This document shows, piece after piece, positions 34,666-43,443 of a stretch of 46,405 bases of DNA. The notes under the pieces were generated by a model, which had not been told where the DNA came from, searched no databases, and saw nothing but the letters and a program-made list of their open reading frames with translations. Location: contig SVKU01000005.1 of the NCBI GenBank assembly GCA_015068245.1, positions 78,847 to 125,251 of the forward strand. The letters are read 5' to 3'. Both the position numbers and the translations under genes were made by a program. Source of the DNA: Oscillospiraceae bacterium (GTDB lineage Bacteria > Bacillota > Clostridia > Oscillospirales > Oscillospiraceae). Every line of letters begins with the position of its first letter. The first letter of the stretch is position 1.

Positions 34666-35415
34666 TTACTGAGCAACAGCGATGGAAGTGATGTGGGGGT
34701 TGACGCCCTCGTACCAGTACAGGAAGCCTTCAACGTCTACAACGTCGCCTGCAGCCAGAGTGCCAACAGTAGTGTAAACTTCGGTTTCGGTGCCGGTGAG
34801 GTAAACTTCTACGCAGAATTCGTAGGAAGCGCCGTCCTTGCTGAGGGTGACATAGATGTCATCGCCGGGTTCGCCGTTTTTGTATTCGACAGCTTCAACG
34901 GTCAGGCCCTTGAAGGAGACCAGCTTGTTCTGATGGTCGATGAGTTCATCTTTACCCAGCAGATCGGTGGCATCCATGGGTTCGGCAACGTAGCTGCCTT
35001 CGAGGATCTCGAAAGTGGCGTCGACGATTTCGACTTCGCCTGCCCATTCAGCCTTAAAGCCGGTTACCTTGATCTTGGTGCCGACTTCCAGCTTGGCATA
35101 GTCTTCTTCGGAGCAAGCCATTTCGTACAGGAAGTAAGCGCCGTCCTGATCCTGAGTGTAGACGGTTGCCTTGTTGTCCCACCAGGACTGCTTGCCCTGA
35201 ACATAGGCTTCGATAACGACTTCGGCGTCCAGATCGGCAGCAGCGTACTCAGCGTAGGTCATAACGCCTTCGCCCTTAACGTCGGCTACTTCTTCAACAG
35301 GAGCTTCTTCTACGGGAGCAGATTCTTCTGCAACGGGGGCTTCTTCGGTCTTGGCGCAGCCGGCAAAGGCAAACACCAGAACGAGAGCCATCATAAGTGC
35401 GATCAATTTTTTCAT
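34666..35415 (-). CDS. Secreted lipoprotein, OB-fold-like, function unknown
   Basis: 249 aa. Lipobox in LVFAFAGCAK. Next comes an acidic, low-complexity linker (EEAPVAEESAPVEEAPVEE). Two beta-rich segments follow (VVIEAYVQGKQSWW...GTKIKVTGFKAEW and KLVSFKGLTVEAVEY...GTLAAGDVVDVEGFLYWYEGVNPHITSI) of the kind seen in OB-fold domains of extracellular proteins. The ATG at 35415 is chosen for its GGAG at 10 bp. The function is not recognised. It faces the same way as the ABC importer operon but has its own promoter and terminator. Confidence 0.7.
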   Translation of the reverse strand: MKKLIALMMALVLVFAFAGCAKTEEAPVAEESAPVEEAPVEEVADVKGEGVMTYAEYAAADLDAEVVIEAYVQGKQSWWDNKATVYTQDQDGAYFLYEMACSEEDYAKLEVGTKIKVTGFKAEWAGEVEIVDATFEILEGSYVAEPMDATDLLGKDELIDHQNKLVSFKGLTVEAVEYKNGEPGDDIYVTLSKDGASYEFCVEVYLTGTETEVYTTVGTLAAGDVVDVEGFLYWYEGVNPHITSIAVAQ

Positions 35416-35477
35416 CTTATTTTGTCTCCATTTCAAATTCCTGTGTATTTTCAATACACAATATTTTAGACAACCAT

Positions 35478-35505
35478 ATTATACACTTTAATTTCCAGAA
35501 ATCAA
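35478..35505 (-). promoter_or_regulatory. Promoter of the lipoprotein gene
   Basis: Minus strand: TTGATT (35500-35505), 16 bp, TATAAT (35478-35483). The leader contains a small hairpin TGTGTATT-GAA-AATACACA. Confidence 0.65.
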
Positions 35506-35527
35506 TATTACTATGGCCTCAAAATGT

Positions 35528-37129
35528 TTATTTTTGTTCTTTTTTCACTTTTATCCACCCGTAGGCAGCGTAAATGATTATCAGCACCCACACCGCAGCC
35601 AACGTTGCCAGCAAAGCTACCGACGTGGCAGGAAGCGGTCCCAGGTCATCGGTGTTTACGCCTACGGTACCGGCGTTTTGATCAAGCCGGTAGAGGGACA
35701 CCATGTCATCGAACAGCTCGTTCAAAAACTGCTCATTTACCTCTTTCTTGCGATTGACGGACTTTGTTGTGTTTTCTATCATCTGACCCGCAGCATCACG
35801 CAAAGAGGCAGATCCGTTGAACACGGGAGTTACAAAAGTATTATCCGTATTGTCCATCAGCAGTTGGGCCGCTTTTATCTTCACATCATAATGCAGGTCG
35901 TTATCCTCTCCCATGCGGGAAATATAGTCCCGGTATTCCTCGCTGTTTTGAGCTTTGGAGGTAACGGGAACATACCCCTCGGTTTGAGAATAGGTTATCT
36001 GCACATCGTTGGTCAAAAGATACTGAACAAACAGCCATGAAGCCATGACCTCCTGGGGATCAGCCTTGTTGAATACACATACTGAGGGTCCCTGAGATAT
36101 CATCTTCGGGTCATCGGTGTCAAACTGAGGAATAGTCATGACCTCAGTCTCGAAGTTCACCAGCTTATCCTCTGCAATATCTATCAGAGGAGCATCGCTG
36201 CCCATCCATGTGGCACCGGCAGTGGAGTCCACTGCGAATATGCACTGACCTGCATTGAGGAAGTTTGCGGGGTAGCTGGAGATCTTAAAGGTTGAAAAGG
36301 CTCCTGTCTCGGCATGCTCCGCTATGGTGTAGAGAAGTTCTTTGGTAGTATCGTTGAAAATAAGAATCTCTCCGTCAGCTGTGGAATACCCCGCCCCCTG
36401 CTGCCGCAGCATCTGGATCATCATATTGTCGGTAGACTTATAGATGAAAGGTATAAGAACGTTCTGACCGTTTATCTTGTATGTTCCGTCCTCATTCTGC
36501 TCCATTGCAGCCTCGGATACCTCCCATACAAAGTCCCATGTCAGGGTTTCCGGTAGTTCATATCCCAACGCCTCAACATAAGTCTTATTGACATAGCAGG
36601 CTTCGGTTGAACGCATATAGGGCAGCGCATAATGCTTGCCGTCTATCTCGCACTCTGCAAGAAACTGAGGAATTATCTCCTCTTTGGTTGGCGAATCAAA
36701 TTTGATTTCAGCGCCGCCAAGTCCGTACCGGGGATCATCAAACAGTTCGTCCAGAGCCACCACCGTGTTGCTGCCGGTCATATATGTGGCTATGTGGTCG
36801 GGGTATGTGATGCATACATTGGGGGTGGTGTTGGTGGAAATGTTTGTTATAACGTCATTGTATATCTTGCCGTAGTCGGTATACAAACGAAGATTTACGG
36901 TAATATTGGGATAAATCTGCTGAAAGTCCTCGATTGCTTTCTGGTATATCTCTACCTGAGTAATATTTGTGTCATTCTTCGCCCAGAAAGTTATCTCGTA
37001 CTGCCCGGACTCATCAAACTGCTCAGGCATTTCGAAGGGTTTCATTCCCCTGGAGCCGTGGCAGCCGGTGAGCATGGTCATCCCGAAGACAATGGCTGCA
37101 AGTGCAAAGGCAAAAATACGTTTTTTCAT
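35528..37129 (-). CDS. ABC transporter extracellular solute-binding protein (family 1) with C-terminal membrane anchor
   Basis: 533 aa. Lipoprotein signal ending FGMTMLTGCHG. The family 1 binding-protein core includes YEITFWAKNDTNITQVEIYQKAIEDFQQIYPNITV, ALDELFDDPRYG and YVPVTSKAQNSEEY. After the core, about residues 497-520 form an extra transmembrane helix (VALLATLAAVWVLIIIYAAYGW) ending KVKKEQK. Binding proteins normally have only the lipid anchor, so this double anchoring is unusual. It is the last gene of the operon, overlapping the upstream permease by 4 bp (ATGA). The ligand is probably a sugar or glycerol derivative; it cannot be named. Confidence 0.9.
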   Translation of the reverse strand: MKKRIFAFALAAIVFGMTMLTGCHGSRGMKPFEMPEQFDESGQYEITFWAKNDTNITQVEIYQKAIEDFQQIYPNITVNLRLYTDYGKIYNDVITNISTNTTPNVCITYPDHIATYMTGSNTVVALDELFDDPRYGLGGAEIKFDSPTKEEIIPQFLAECEIDGKHYALPYMRSTEACYVNKTYVEALGYELPETLTWDFVWEVSEAAMEQNEDGTYKINGQNVLIPFIYKSTDNMMIQMLRQQGAGYSTADGEILIFNDTTKELLYTIAEHAETGAFSTFKISSYPANFLNAGQCIFAVDSTAGATWMGSDAPLIDIAEDKLVNFETEVMTIPQFDTDDPKMISQGPSVCVFNKADPQEVMASWLFVQYLLTNDVQITYSQTEGYVPVTSKAQNSEEYRDYISRMGEDNDLHYDVKIKAAQLLMDNTDNTFVTPVFNGSASLRDAAGQMIENTTKSVNRKKEVNEQFLNELFDDMVSLYRLDQNAGTVGVNTDDLGPLPATSVALLATLAAVWVLIIIYAAYGWIKVKKEQK

Positions 37130-38001
37130 CCTTTGGTACCTCCTCTCGAAACGCCTGCCATGATCTTTTTATGGAATATCAAAAACAGGACGATAAGGGG
37201 CACGGATATTACCACCACGGCCGCCATCATGGCTGGGATATTCTCACGTCCGAGACCATTCTCGCGGATCTCCTGAATGCCGTTGGACACCAGGAAATAC
37301 GCAGCATCGTCGGTTATCAGCCTTGGCCAGACATAGCTGTTCCAGCACTCGATAACCTTCAGAATTGTGATGGTAATAATAGTGGGCTTGCATATGGGAA
37401 TGAGCACCTTCAGCAGGTACTTCAGATCAGAGGTGCCGTCTACCTTTGCAGCGTAATACAGTTCGTCGGGTATCTGTGCAAAGTTTTCCCGCAGCAGATA
37501 AATGTAAAACACCGATGTGACCGACGGCAGTATCAGACCCATAAACGTGTTGCGCAGGTCAAGGTTTGTGATAGTGACAAAGTTGGTAATGACCACCAGT
37601 TCACTTGGTATCATCATCAAAGACAGAAAGATTGTAAACACAATGTTCTTGCCTCTGAAGTCCAGCCTTGCAAAAGCGAAAGCTGCCAACACCGTGACCA
37701 CCAGCATTATGGCAGTGGTGGCAACGGTAAACACAAGAGTGTTGAAAAGGTAGTCAGCCAGCGGCACAGAAGTAAATACATCTATATAGTTCTGTATGGT
37801 TGGCGACAGGGTGAAAAACTGAGGTATATATTCCGAGTTGTATGCGCTGTAGCTTTTGACAGATGTCAGCAGCATCCAGTAAAACGGGAACAACACCATT
37901 ACTGCCCACACTGTCAGCATTACATAAATGACAGCTTTGCGGGTGGTTTCTTTGGCATTTGCAGATTTCTCAATCTTTGCGTAATCTATCCGTTTATCCA
38001 T
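37126..38001 (-). CDS. Carbohydrate ABC transporter permease (MalG type)
   Basis: 291 aa with six predicted membrane helices. The EAA coupling loop is YYAAKVDGTSDLKYLLKVLIPICKPTI. The start FPFYWMLLTSVKS is typical of the MalG/UgpE family. The ATG at 38001 follows GGGGGT; the longer frame to 38028 overlaps the upstream permease and has no ribosome binding site. Confidence 0.93.
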   Translation of the reverse strand: MDKRIDYAKIEKSANAKETTRKAVIYVMLTVWAVMVLFPFYWMLLTSVKSYSAYNSEYIPQFFTLSPTIQNYIDVFTSVPLADYLFNTLVFTVATTAIMLVVTVLAAFAFARLDFRGKNIVFTIFLSLMMIPSELVVITNFVTITNLDLRNTFMGLILPSVTSVFYIYLLRENFAQIPDELYYAAKVDGTSDLKYLLKVLIPICKPTIITITILKVIECWNSYVWPRLITDDAAYFLVSNGIQEIRENGLGRENIPAMMAAVVVISVPLIVLFLIFHKKIMAGVSRGGTKG

Positions 38002-38014
38002 TCTGCCACCCCCC

Positions 38015-38905
38015 TTAATAATGCACATGCTTCCTGCTGATAAGCAGGTTGATGCAGGTGATGGTCAGCACTATGGCAAACAGAATGATCGCCGCCGCAG
38101 AAGCGTAGGAGGGATAACCGCCGCTGTTGCCATACAGCATATCGTAAACGTACCCCACGATGGTGTTCATCTCTGCAGCATTCAAATCTGTTCCAAACAG
38201 GGCAACAGCATCGCTGTAAGCCTTGAAAGCGCCGATAAAACCCGTTATGACAAGATAGAATATGGTGGGTGATATCATAGGCAGCGTTATGCGGGTAAAT
38301 GTTCTGATTCTGGAGGTTCCATCCACCTTGGCAGCGTTGTAATAATCCTGGTTCACCGATGCCAGTGCGCTGGTGAGAATAAGTATTTTGAAAGGCATGA
38401 CCACCCAAACGGTGTAAAAGCACAGCACGAACATTTTTGCCCAATATGGACCGCCAATAAAGTCCACAGAACTTCCGCCAAAAAAGTTTATTATCAGGTT
38501 GGCAAGTCCGTCGGTGTAAGGCGTCTGCTTGAACAGTATCATAAACACAAGACCTACTGCCAAAGTGTTGGTGACATAGGGCAGAAAATATATGGTCTGA
38601 TACAGATTCTTCACCGCTTTGATGGAACTCAGCCCAACAGAAATAAGAAGTGCGAGGCAGGTTGATATGGGTACGGTTATCATAACCAGTATGAAAGTAT
38701 TCTTCACCGCCTGCAAAAAGTAGGGGTCACGGAGAATATACCGATAGTTATACAGTCCGACACCGTAAAATGTTTGGGAAGCTGAGTTGTATCCCTCTTC
38801 AAACGAGTATATGAAAACGTCTATGAGAGGATACACCATAAAGAATCCCAAAAACAGGACTGCCGGCAAAAGGTACAGCCACGCTTTCCGGTTTTTATTG
38901 TTCAT
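38015..38905 (-). CDS. Carbohydrate ABC transporter permease (MalF type)
   Basis: 296 aa with six membrane helices. Starts AWLYLLPAVLFLGFFMVYPLIDVFIYSF, the usual MalF/UgpA opening. The EAA loop is YYNAAKVDGTSRIRTFTRITLPMISPTIFY. It pairs with the MalG-type permease 13 bp downstream. Confidence 0.93.
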   Translation of the reverse strand: MNNKNRKAWLYLLPAVLFLGFFMVYPLIDVFIYSFEEGYNSASQTFYGVGLYNYRYILRDPYFLQAVKNTFILVMITVPISTCLALLISVGLSSIKAVKNLYQTIYFLPYVTNTLAVGLVFMILFKQTPYTDGLANLIINFFGGSSVDFIGGPYWAKMFVLCFYTVWVVMPFKILILTSALASVNQDYYNAAKVDGTSRIRTFTRITLPMISPTIFYLVITGFIGAFKAYSDAVALFGTDLNAAEMNTIVGYVYDMLYGNSGGYPSYASAAAIILFAIVLTITCINLLISRKHVHY

Positions 38906-38910
38906 ATCAC

Positions 38911-40017
38911 TTAGCCCCCAATTTCAAAACGGACACGTTCCTGTGTCTCTTTGTGGAAAATAAACACCTTGTTGGGCTTTACGCTGAACCGAACAGAATC
39001 GCAATCCAGGTCGATGGTGTTTTCCGCGCTGATTATGGAGCGTATGACAGTGTTCTGACTTGCCTTGTGGGTAGATACAACGCTGATGTCTCGCCCCATG
39101 ACCTCCACAGCGGAAAGGCTGCAGACAAGCTCTCCGTTTTCGTTGGGTATGAATCCTTCAGGACGTATGGCAGCGTGTACCTGTCCGTCAGCTGCACCGG
39201 GAACGTCAAGAATTGCATCGTCGCCGATGTACAGTTTTCCGTCTTTGACCATTCCATCGAAAACATTTATTGGCGGAGTTCCAAGGAATGTTGCAACAAA
39301 CAGGTTTACAGGATCGTCGTAAACCTCCTGAGGTTTGCCCATCTGCTGAATAACGCCTTCTTTCATTACAACGATCATATCGGAAATGCTCATGGCTTCC
39401 TCCTGATCATGGGTAACAAAAACGGTGGTTATGCCCGTTTCCCGCTGTATGCGTCGGATTTCTTCCCTTGTCTGGAGTCTCAGTCGGGCATCCAGATTGG
39501 ACAGAGGTTCGTCCAACAGAAGAATTCTGGGCATTTTGACAAGGGCTCTGGCAATGGCGACACGCTGCTGCTGTCCTCCGGAAAGCTCACTGGGTTTGCG
39601 ATCCATAAGCTGATCTATCTGAACCAGCTTTGCAGCTGCCAAAGACTTTTCTTCCATCTGCTGTTTAGTCAGCTTGTCCTCCCCTTTAAGATTCTGCAGG
39701 GGGAACATTATATTCTGGCGAACAGTCAAATGGGGATACAGCGCATAGTTCTGGAACACCAGCCCCACTCCCCGCTTTTCCGCAGGCAGCCCGGTTACAT
39801 CATCATCGCCAAAGAATATTTTGCCTTCGGTGGGTTTCTGCAAGCCGCTGAGCAGGTTAAGTGTTGTGCTTTTCCCGCAGCCGGAAGGTCCCAAAAGGCC
39901 TATCAGCTTGCCGTCCGGTATCTCAAAATTGAAATCATTTACCGCAACAACATCTTCACGGGAAGTTTTGCTGCGGCTGGGGTACTTCTTAGTCAGGTTC
40001 TGTAATACAACTTTCAT
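38911..40017 (-). CDS. ABC transporter ATPase (MsmX/UgpC type)
   Basis: 368 aa. Walker A GPSGCGKST, Q-loop QNYALYPHLT, signature LSGGQQQR, Walker B RILLLDEP, and switch His in THDQEEA. The C-terminal 120 residues form the regulatory OB-type (TOBE/MalK) domain. It is the first gene of the importer operon ATPase-MalF-MalG-binding protein and energises sugar uptake. Having the ATPase in the operon is less common in Firmicutes, where one shared MsmX serves many importers. Confidence 0.95.
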   Translation of the reverse strand: MKVVLQNLTKKYPSRSKTSREDVVAVNDFNFEIPDGKLIGLLGPSGCGKSTTLNLLSGLQKPTEGKIFFGDDDVTGLPAEKRGVGLVFQNYALYPHLTVRQNIMFPLQNLKGEDKLTKQQMEEKSLAAAKLVQIDQLMDRKPSELSGGQQQRVAIARALVKMPRILLLDEPLSNLDARLRLQTREEIRRIQRETGITTVFVTHDQEEAMSISDMIVVMKEGVIQQMGKPQEVYDDPVNLFVATFLGTPPINVFDGMVKDGKLYIGDDAILDVPGAADGQVHAAIRPEGFIPNENGELVCSLSAVEVMGRDISVVSTHKASQNTVIRSIISAENTIDLDCDSVRFSVKPNKVFIFHKETQERVRFEIGG

Positions 40018-40077
40018 ACGGTTCCTTCCTTTGGCACTGAGTGCACATTTTTACCGATTATTTTCCAATATACCTTA

Positions 40078-40106
40078 ATTTTATCCCAAAGCATGATGCA
40101 AGTCAA
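40078..40106 (-). promoter_or_regulatory. Promoter of the sugar ABC importer operon
   Basis: Minus strand: TTGACT (40101-40106), 17 bp, TAAAAT (40078-40083). It is about 60 bp before the ATPase ATG. No CRE box is obvious. Confidence 0.8.
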
Positions 40107-40135
40107 CTTTTCAGTTTGCTCTTCATTGTTCATCC

Positions 40136-40164
40136 TTGCTTTTCATATTCAAAGCCTTTATAAT
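40136..40164 (+). promoter_or_regulatory. Promoter of the RNA methyltransferase-GNAT pair
   Basis: TTGCTT (40136-40141), 17 bp, TATAAT (40159-40164), divergent from the ABC operon promoter. Confidence 0.7.
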
Positions 40165-40195
40165 CCTATTTACAAAGTTCACCTTTGGAGGATTC

Positions 40196-41020
40196 ATGGC
40201 AAACATTATTGAAATCACCGACTTTTCTGCCGCGGAGCTGGACGTTTACGCACGTCTCTCCGAGGCTCAGCTTCTCAACCGTGAGCATCCTGAACTGGGA
40301 ATGTTCATTGCAGAAAGCCCTATTGTCATAGGTCGTGCCCTTGATACGGGTTACGAGCCTGTATCCATACTTATCCAACGGGAGCATATCGATTCTCACG
40401 GTAGGGATATCATTTCCCGGTGCGGTAATGTTCCGGTTTATACGGCTGATTTTGACGTTCTGACTCAACTCACCGGATTTAAGCTTACCCGAGGCATGCT
40501 GTGTGCCATGCGTCGTCCTCCCCTGCCCACCGTTGAGGACATTTGCCGCAGCGCACGGCGAGTTGCAGTGCTTGAAAACGTGGTCAATCCCACAAACGTG
40601 GGGGCAATCATACGCAGCGCAGCAGCCTTGAACATAGATGCCGTGCTGCTGACTCCTGCCTGCAGCGACCCTCTTTATCGCAGGGCAATCAGAGTAAGCA
40701 TGGGCACCGTGTTCCAGATACCCTGGACATATATCGGCCAAAGCATCTCCGACTGGCCCGAACAAGGTATGGATCATTTGAAACAGCTTGGTTTCAGAAC
40801 CGTTGCTATGGCATTGACCAACGATTCCGTATCGATAAAAAACGAAGCTCTGCTGGCAGAGGAACGGCTTGCCATCATTCTCGGTACCGAGGGAGAGGGG
40901 CTGTCAGATCACACCATCGCCTGCTGTGACTACAAAGTGAAGATACCCATGTCCCACGGAGTCGATTCTCTCAACGTGGCAGCCGCCTCCGCAGTGGCGT
41001 TCTGGCAGTTGTGCAGCTGA
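40196..41020 (+). CDS. SpoU/TrmH-family RNA 2'-O-methyltransferase
   Basis: 274 aa. SPOUT motif 1 is ENVVNPTNVGAIIRSAAAL, motif 2 AIILGTEGEGLSDHTI and motif 3 VKIPMSHGVDSLNVAAASAVAFW. The N-terminal 100 residues resemble the SpoU substrate-binding domain. It methylates a ribose in rRNA or tRNA using SAM; the target cannot be told. The ATG at 40196 has GGAGG 4-5 bp before it, and the longer frame starts within the promoter. A GNAT gene follows after 17 bp. Confidence 0.92.
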   Translation: MANIIEITDFSAAELDVYARLSEAQLLNREHPELGMFIAESPIVIGRALDTGYEPVSILIQREHIDSHGRDIISRCGNVPVYTADFDVLTQLTGFKLTRGMLCAMRRPPLPTVEDICRSARRVAVLENVVNPTNVGAIIRSAAALNIDAVLLTPACSDPLYRRAIRVSMGTVFQIPWTYIGQSISDWPEQGMDHLKQLGFRTVAMALTNDSVSIKNEALLAEERLAIILGTEGEGLSDHTIACCDYKVKIPMSHGVDSLNVAAASAVAFWQLCS

Positions 41021-41037
41021 TAGTATTGGAGCAGAAT

Positions 41038-41556
41038 ATGATACGAAAAGCAAACAAAAACGATATATCTTCAGTGGCTAAGATTTACAGCGATATCCAC
41101 GACCGTGAGGAAGCCGGACTGACCACTATCGGCTGGATTCGTTCCATATATCCCACCGAAGAAACAGCTACAAAGTCTGTGGCTGACGATGAACTGTATG
41201 TTCTGGAAGTCGGAGGCAGTATCGTTGCCTCCGCAAGGATAAACCAGGTGCAGGATTCCATGTATGCCGACGGAAACTGGGAGTTTCCCACAAGCGACAG
41301 CGATGTTATGGTATTGCACACGCTGACAGTCTCCCCCGCTGAAATCCGCAAAGGTTACGGACGGCAGTTTGTGGCTTTTTACGAAAACTATGCCAGAGAA
41401 AACGGCTGCAGTTGCCTGCGTATGGACACCAATGAACGAAACACCACCGCCAGAGCCATGTACAAAAAACTGGGCTACAAAGAGATCGGCATCGTTCCCT
41501 GCGAGTTCAACGGAATCAAGGGCGTAAATCTGGTTTTGCTGGAAAAGAAAATATAA
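41038..41556 (+). CDS. GNAT-family N-acetyltransferase
   Basis: 172 aa. The acetyl-CoA binding motif A is MVLHTLTVSPAEIRKGYGRQFVAFYENYARENGC. Motif B is LRMDTNERNTTARAMYKKLGYKEIG. The ATG at 41038 has GGAG 6 bp upstream. Substrate unknown. Cotranscribed with the methyltransferase. Confidence 0.88.
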   Translation: MIRKANKNDISSVAKIYSDIHDREEAGLTTIGWIRSIYPTEETATKSVADDELYVLEVGGSIVASARINQVQDSMYADGNWEFPTSDSDVMVLHTLTVSPAEIRKGYGRQFVAFYENYARENGCSCLRMDTNERNTTARAMYKKLGYKEIGIVPCEFNGIKGVNLVLLEKKI

Positions 41557-41563
41557 AAAGAAA

Positions 41564-41610
41564 ACTGTCATCTCGAATGTCTTCAAAGCCGACATTCGAG
41601 ATGACAGTCT
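41564..41610. terminator. Bidirectional terminator between GNAT and antiporter genes
   Basis: AAAACTGTCATCTCGAATGTC...GACATTCGAGATGACAGTCTTTT, a 19-bp stem. The ATGACAG ends resemble the GTCATTCCGA palindrome family, as at 3161-3207. Confidence 0.85.
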
Positions 41611-41611
41611 T

Positions 41612-42898
41612 TTATTTCGCAAGGTTAGCAAGTTTCATTTCACGTCTGTTTTTCACTTCATCAGACATAGGCTTGATATCGCCCGCTTTGGTCAGTGCCC
41701 ACTTGGTGGCCATGGGACCAAACAGTTCATAAATCAAGACCGAGAACAGAATTATATTGCGGATAAGGTCACCTTCTGCACCAAGCTGACGGGCAGTTAT
41801 GCACATGCCCAGTGCCACACCTGCCTGCGGCAGCAGAGTAATGCCAAGGTACTTGCATACTTGAGGTTCGCAGTTGGTTGCACGGGTGCTGATGTAGGCT
41901 CCTATTATCTTGCCGGCTGAACGGAACAGGATATATACCACACCAATTCCAACAATTGCAAGTTCTGTAAAGACGCTCAGTTCCAGTTCTGCACCGCTGA
42001 TAACAAAGAACAGCGCAAACAGCGGGGAGGTCCATTTGTCAGCCTTGCCCATCAGATCTTCTGACAGGGGGCACAGGTTACAGAAAACAGTCCCCAGCAT
42101 CATGCAAACCAGCAAAGAGGAAAAGCCAACAGTAATGGGGCCGATCTCGAACTCCAGCATGGAAAGGGACGCAGTCAGGAACACAAAAGCGATGGTCATA
42201 TTAAGACGGTTGGTGTTGGAATTAAAAAGTTTTTCCAGCTGTGTCAGCAGCCAACCCATAACAGCTCCCAAAACAAGGGAAGCAACTATTTCCGCCATTG
42301 GATTAACCAGTATGGAGATCAGGTCGGCGGAACCGCTGCTGAGGGTACGGGCAATACCAAAGGAGATTGCAAATACGATAAGGCCTACGGCATCGTCCAA
42401 GGCTACTACAGGCAGCAGCAGGTTGGTAACAGGACCGGAAGCCTTATACTGACGGACAACCATAAGGGTTGCGGCAGGAGCAGTAGCAGTGGCAATAGCA
42501 CCAAGAGTGATAGCCTGCGCAACAGTCAGCTTGTCCGGCATGGCAAAATGAATCGCAACCAGAGCAAGGTCAACAAGCAGCGTTGCCACAAGTGCCTGGA
42601 ATATGCCAACAACAACCGCCTGCCGACCGGTATGCTTCAGTTCCTCAAGGCGGAATTCATTGCCGATGGAAAAGGCAATAAAGCCCAGTGCCACTTCGGA
42701 TATGAGCGTCAATCTGCTCACAGTTTCGGCACTGGTAAAACCAAGGCCTTCGATATTCAAAGCTCCCAGGCAATAGGGCCCGATAAGAACACCCGCCACC
42801 AAATACGCCGTAACGTCGGGCAGGTGAAGCGGTTTGATAAGACGGGTCATCATAAGACCCGCCAGCATTGCTATGGAAATAGACAGCAAGGTAGACAT
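41612..42898 (-). CDS. CPA2-family cation:proton antiporter
   Basis: 428 aa, about 12 membrane segments. It carries LLPVVALDDAVGLIVFAISFG, with the paired Asp (DD) of sodium/proton antiporters, and AFSIGNEFRLEELK. It opens MSTLLSISIAMLAGLMMTRLIKPLHLPDVTAYLVAGVLIGP, typical of the family. No C-terminal TrkA/RCK domain is present. The start at 42898 follows AAGAAG. A possible promoter (TATACT, about 42930) lies inside the longer frame, which supports the shorter start. Confidence 0.88.
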   Translation of the reverse strand: MSTLLSISIAMLAGLMMTRLIKPLHLPDVTAYLVAGVLIGPYCLGALNIEGLGFTSAETVSRLTLISEVALGFIAFSIGNEFRLEELKHTGRQAVVVGIFQALVATLLVDLALVAIHFAMPDKLTVAQAITLGAIATATAPAATLMVVRQYKASGPVTNLLLPVVALDDAVGLIVFAISFGIARTLSSGSADLISILVNPMAEIVASLVLGAVMGWLLTQLEKLFNSNTNRLNMTIAFVFLTASLSMLEFEIGPITVGFSSLLVCMMLGTVFCNLCPLSEDLMGKADKWTSPLFALFFVISGAELELSVFTELAIVGIGVVYILFRSAGKIIGAYISTRATNCEPQVCKYLGITLLPQAGVALGMCITARQLGAEGDLIRNIILFSVLIYELFGPMATKWALTKAGDIKPMSDEVKNRREMKLANLAK

Positions 42899-43123
42899 TT
42901 TATTATTCTTCTTTCTCTTAATTCTGCGCACCTTAGTATACTTCCACAAAAGGAAAAACGCAAACCCTAAAAACAGCGTATTTTTCACCGGTTTGCGTAC
43001 CTTTTTTGTGCATTATGTCCATTGTGGTAATTTTTGTCGATGTATAAGTTCCATAATTCTCCATTCGTGTCCGAATGATGCATTTTGTGGGCAAGCAGAA
43101 AGGAGGTTTTTGAAAAATAGTGC

Positions 43124-43151
43124 TTGCTTTTTGCCGAAAAACTGATATAAT
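43124..43151 (+). promoter_or_regulatory. Promoter of tRNA-Ala copy 2
   Basis: TTGCTT (43124-43129), 16 bp, TATAAT (43146-43151). Confidence 0.75.
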
Positions 43152-43182
43152 AGTCAGCACTTTGCAGGTGCAAATTGAATAT

Positions 43183-43258
<76 letters not shown>

Positions 43259-43297
43259 AAAAAGCACTGAAATCGTGAGATTTCGGTGCTTTTTCCT
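43259..43297. terminator. Terminator of tRNA-Ala copy 2
   Basis: AAAAGCACTGAAATC-GTGA-GATTTCGGTGCTTTTTCC. Confidence 0.85.
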
Positions 43298-43376
43298 TTG
43301 TTTTGATAACTTTTTGCCGCATTTGAAAGTCGCGTTTTTGCAAAGACCACAACAGCACCACAGACAGCTCCAAAAC

Positions 43377-43414
43377 CGTGGACAGTGACTCGCCAGTCAC
43401 TGTCCATTTTTTCT
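43377..43414 (+). terminator. Hairpin with T6 tail between tRNA-Ala and integrase
   Basis: GTGGACAGTGACTCGCCAGTCACTGTCCATTTTTTC. The tail is on the plus strand, so it would block rightward read-through into the integrase antisense strand. The stem may also be a recombinase-binding site. Confidence 0.65.
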
Positions 43415-43443
43415 TTCTTTGATTCGGCATAGCATCTGGTGAT

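Noticed and set aside
31577-43182. Genomic island bounded by the two identical tRNA-Ala genes
   Set aside because: The interval carries ordinary metabolic and transport genes and no recombinase. The integrases lie outside it.
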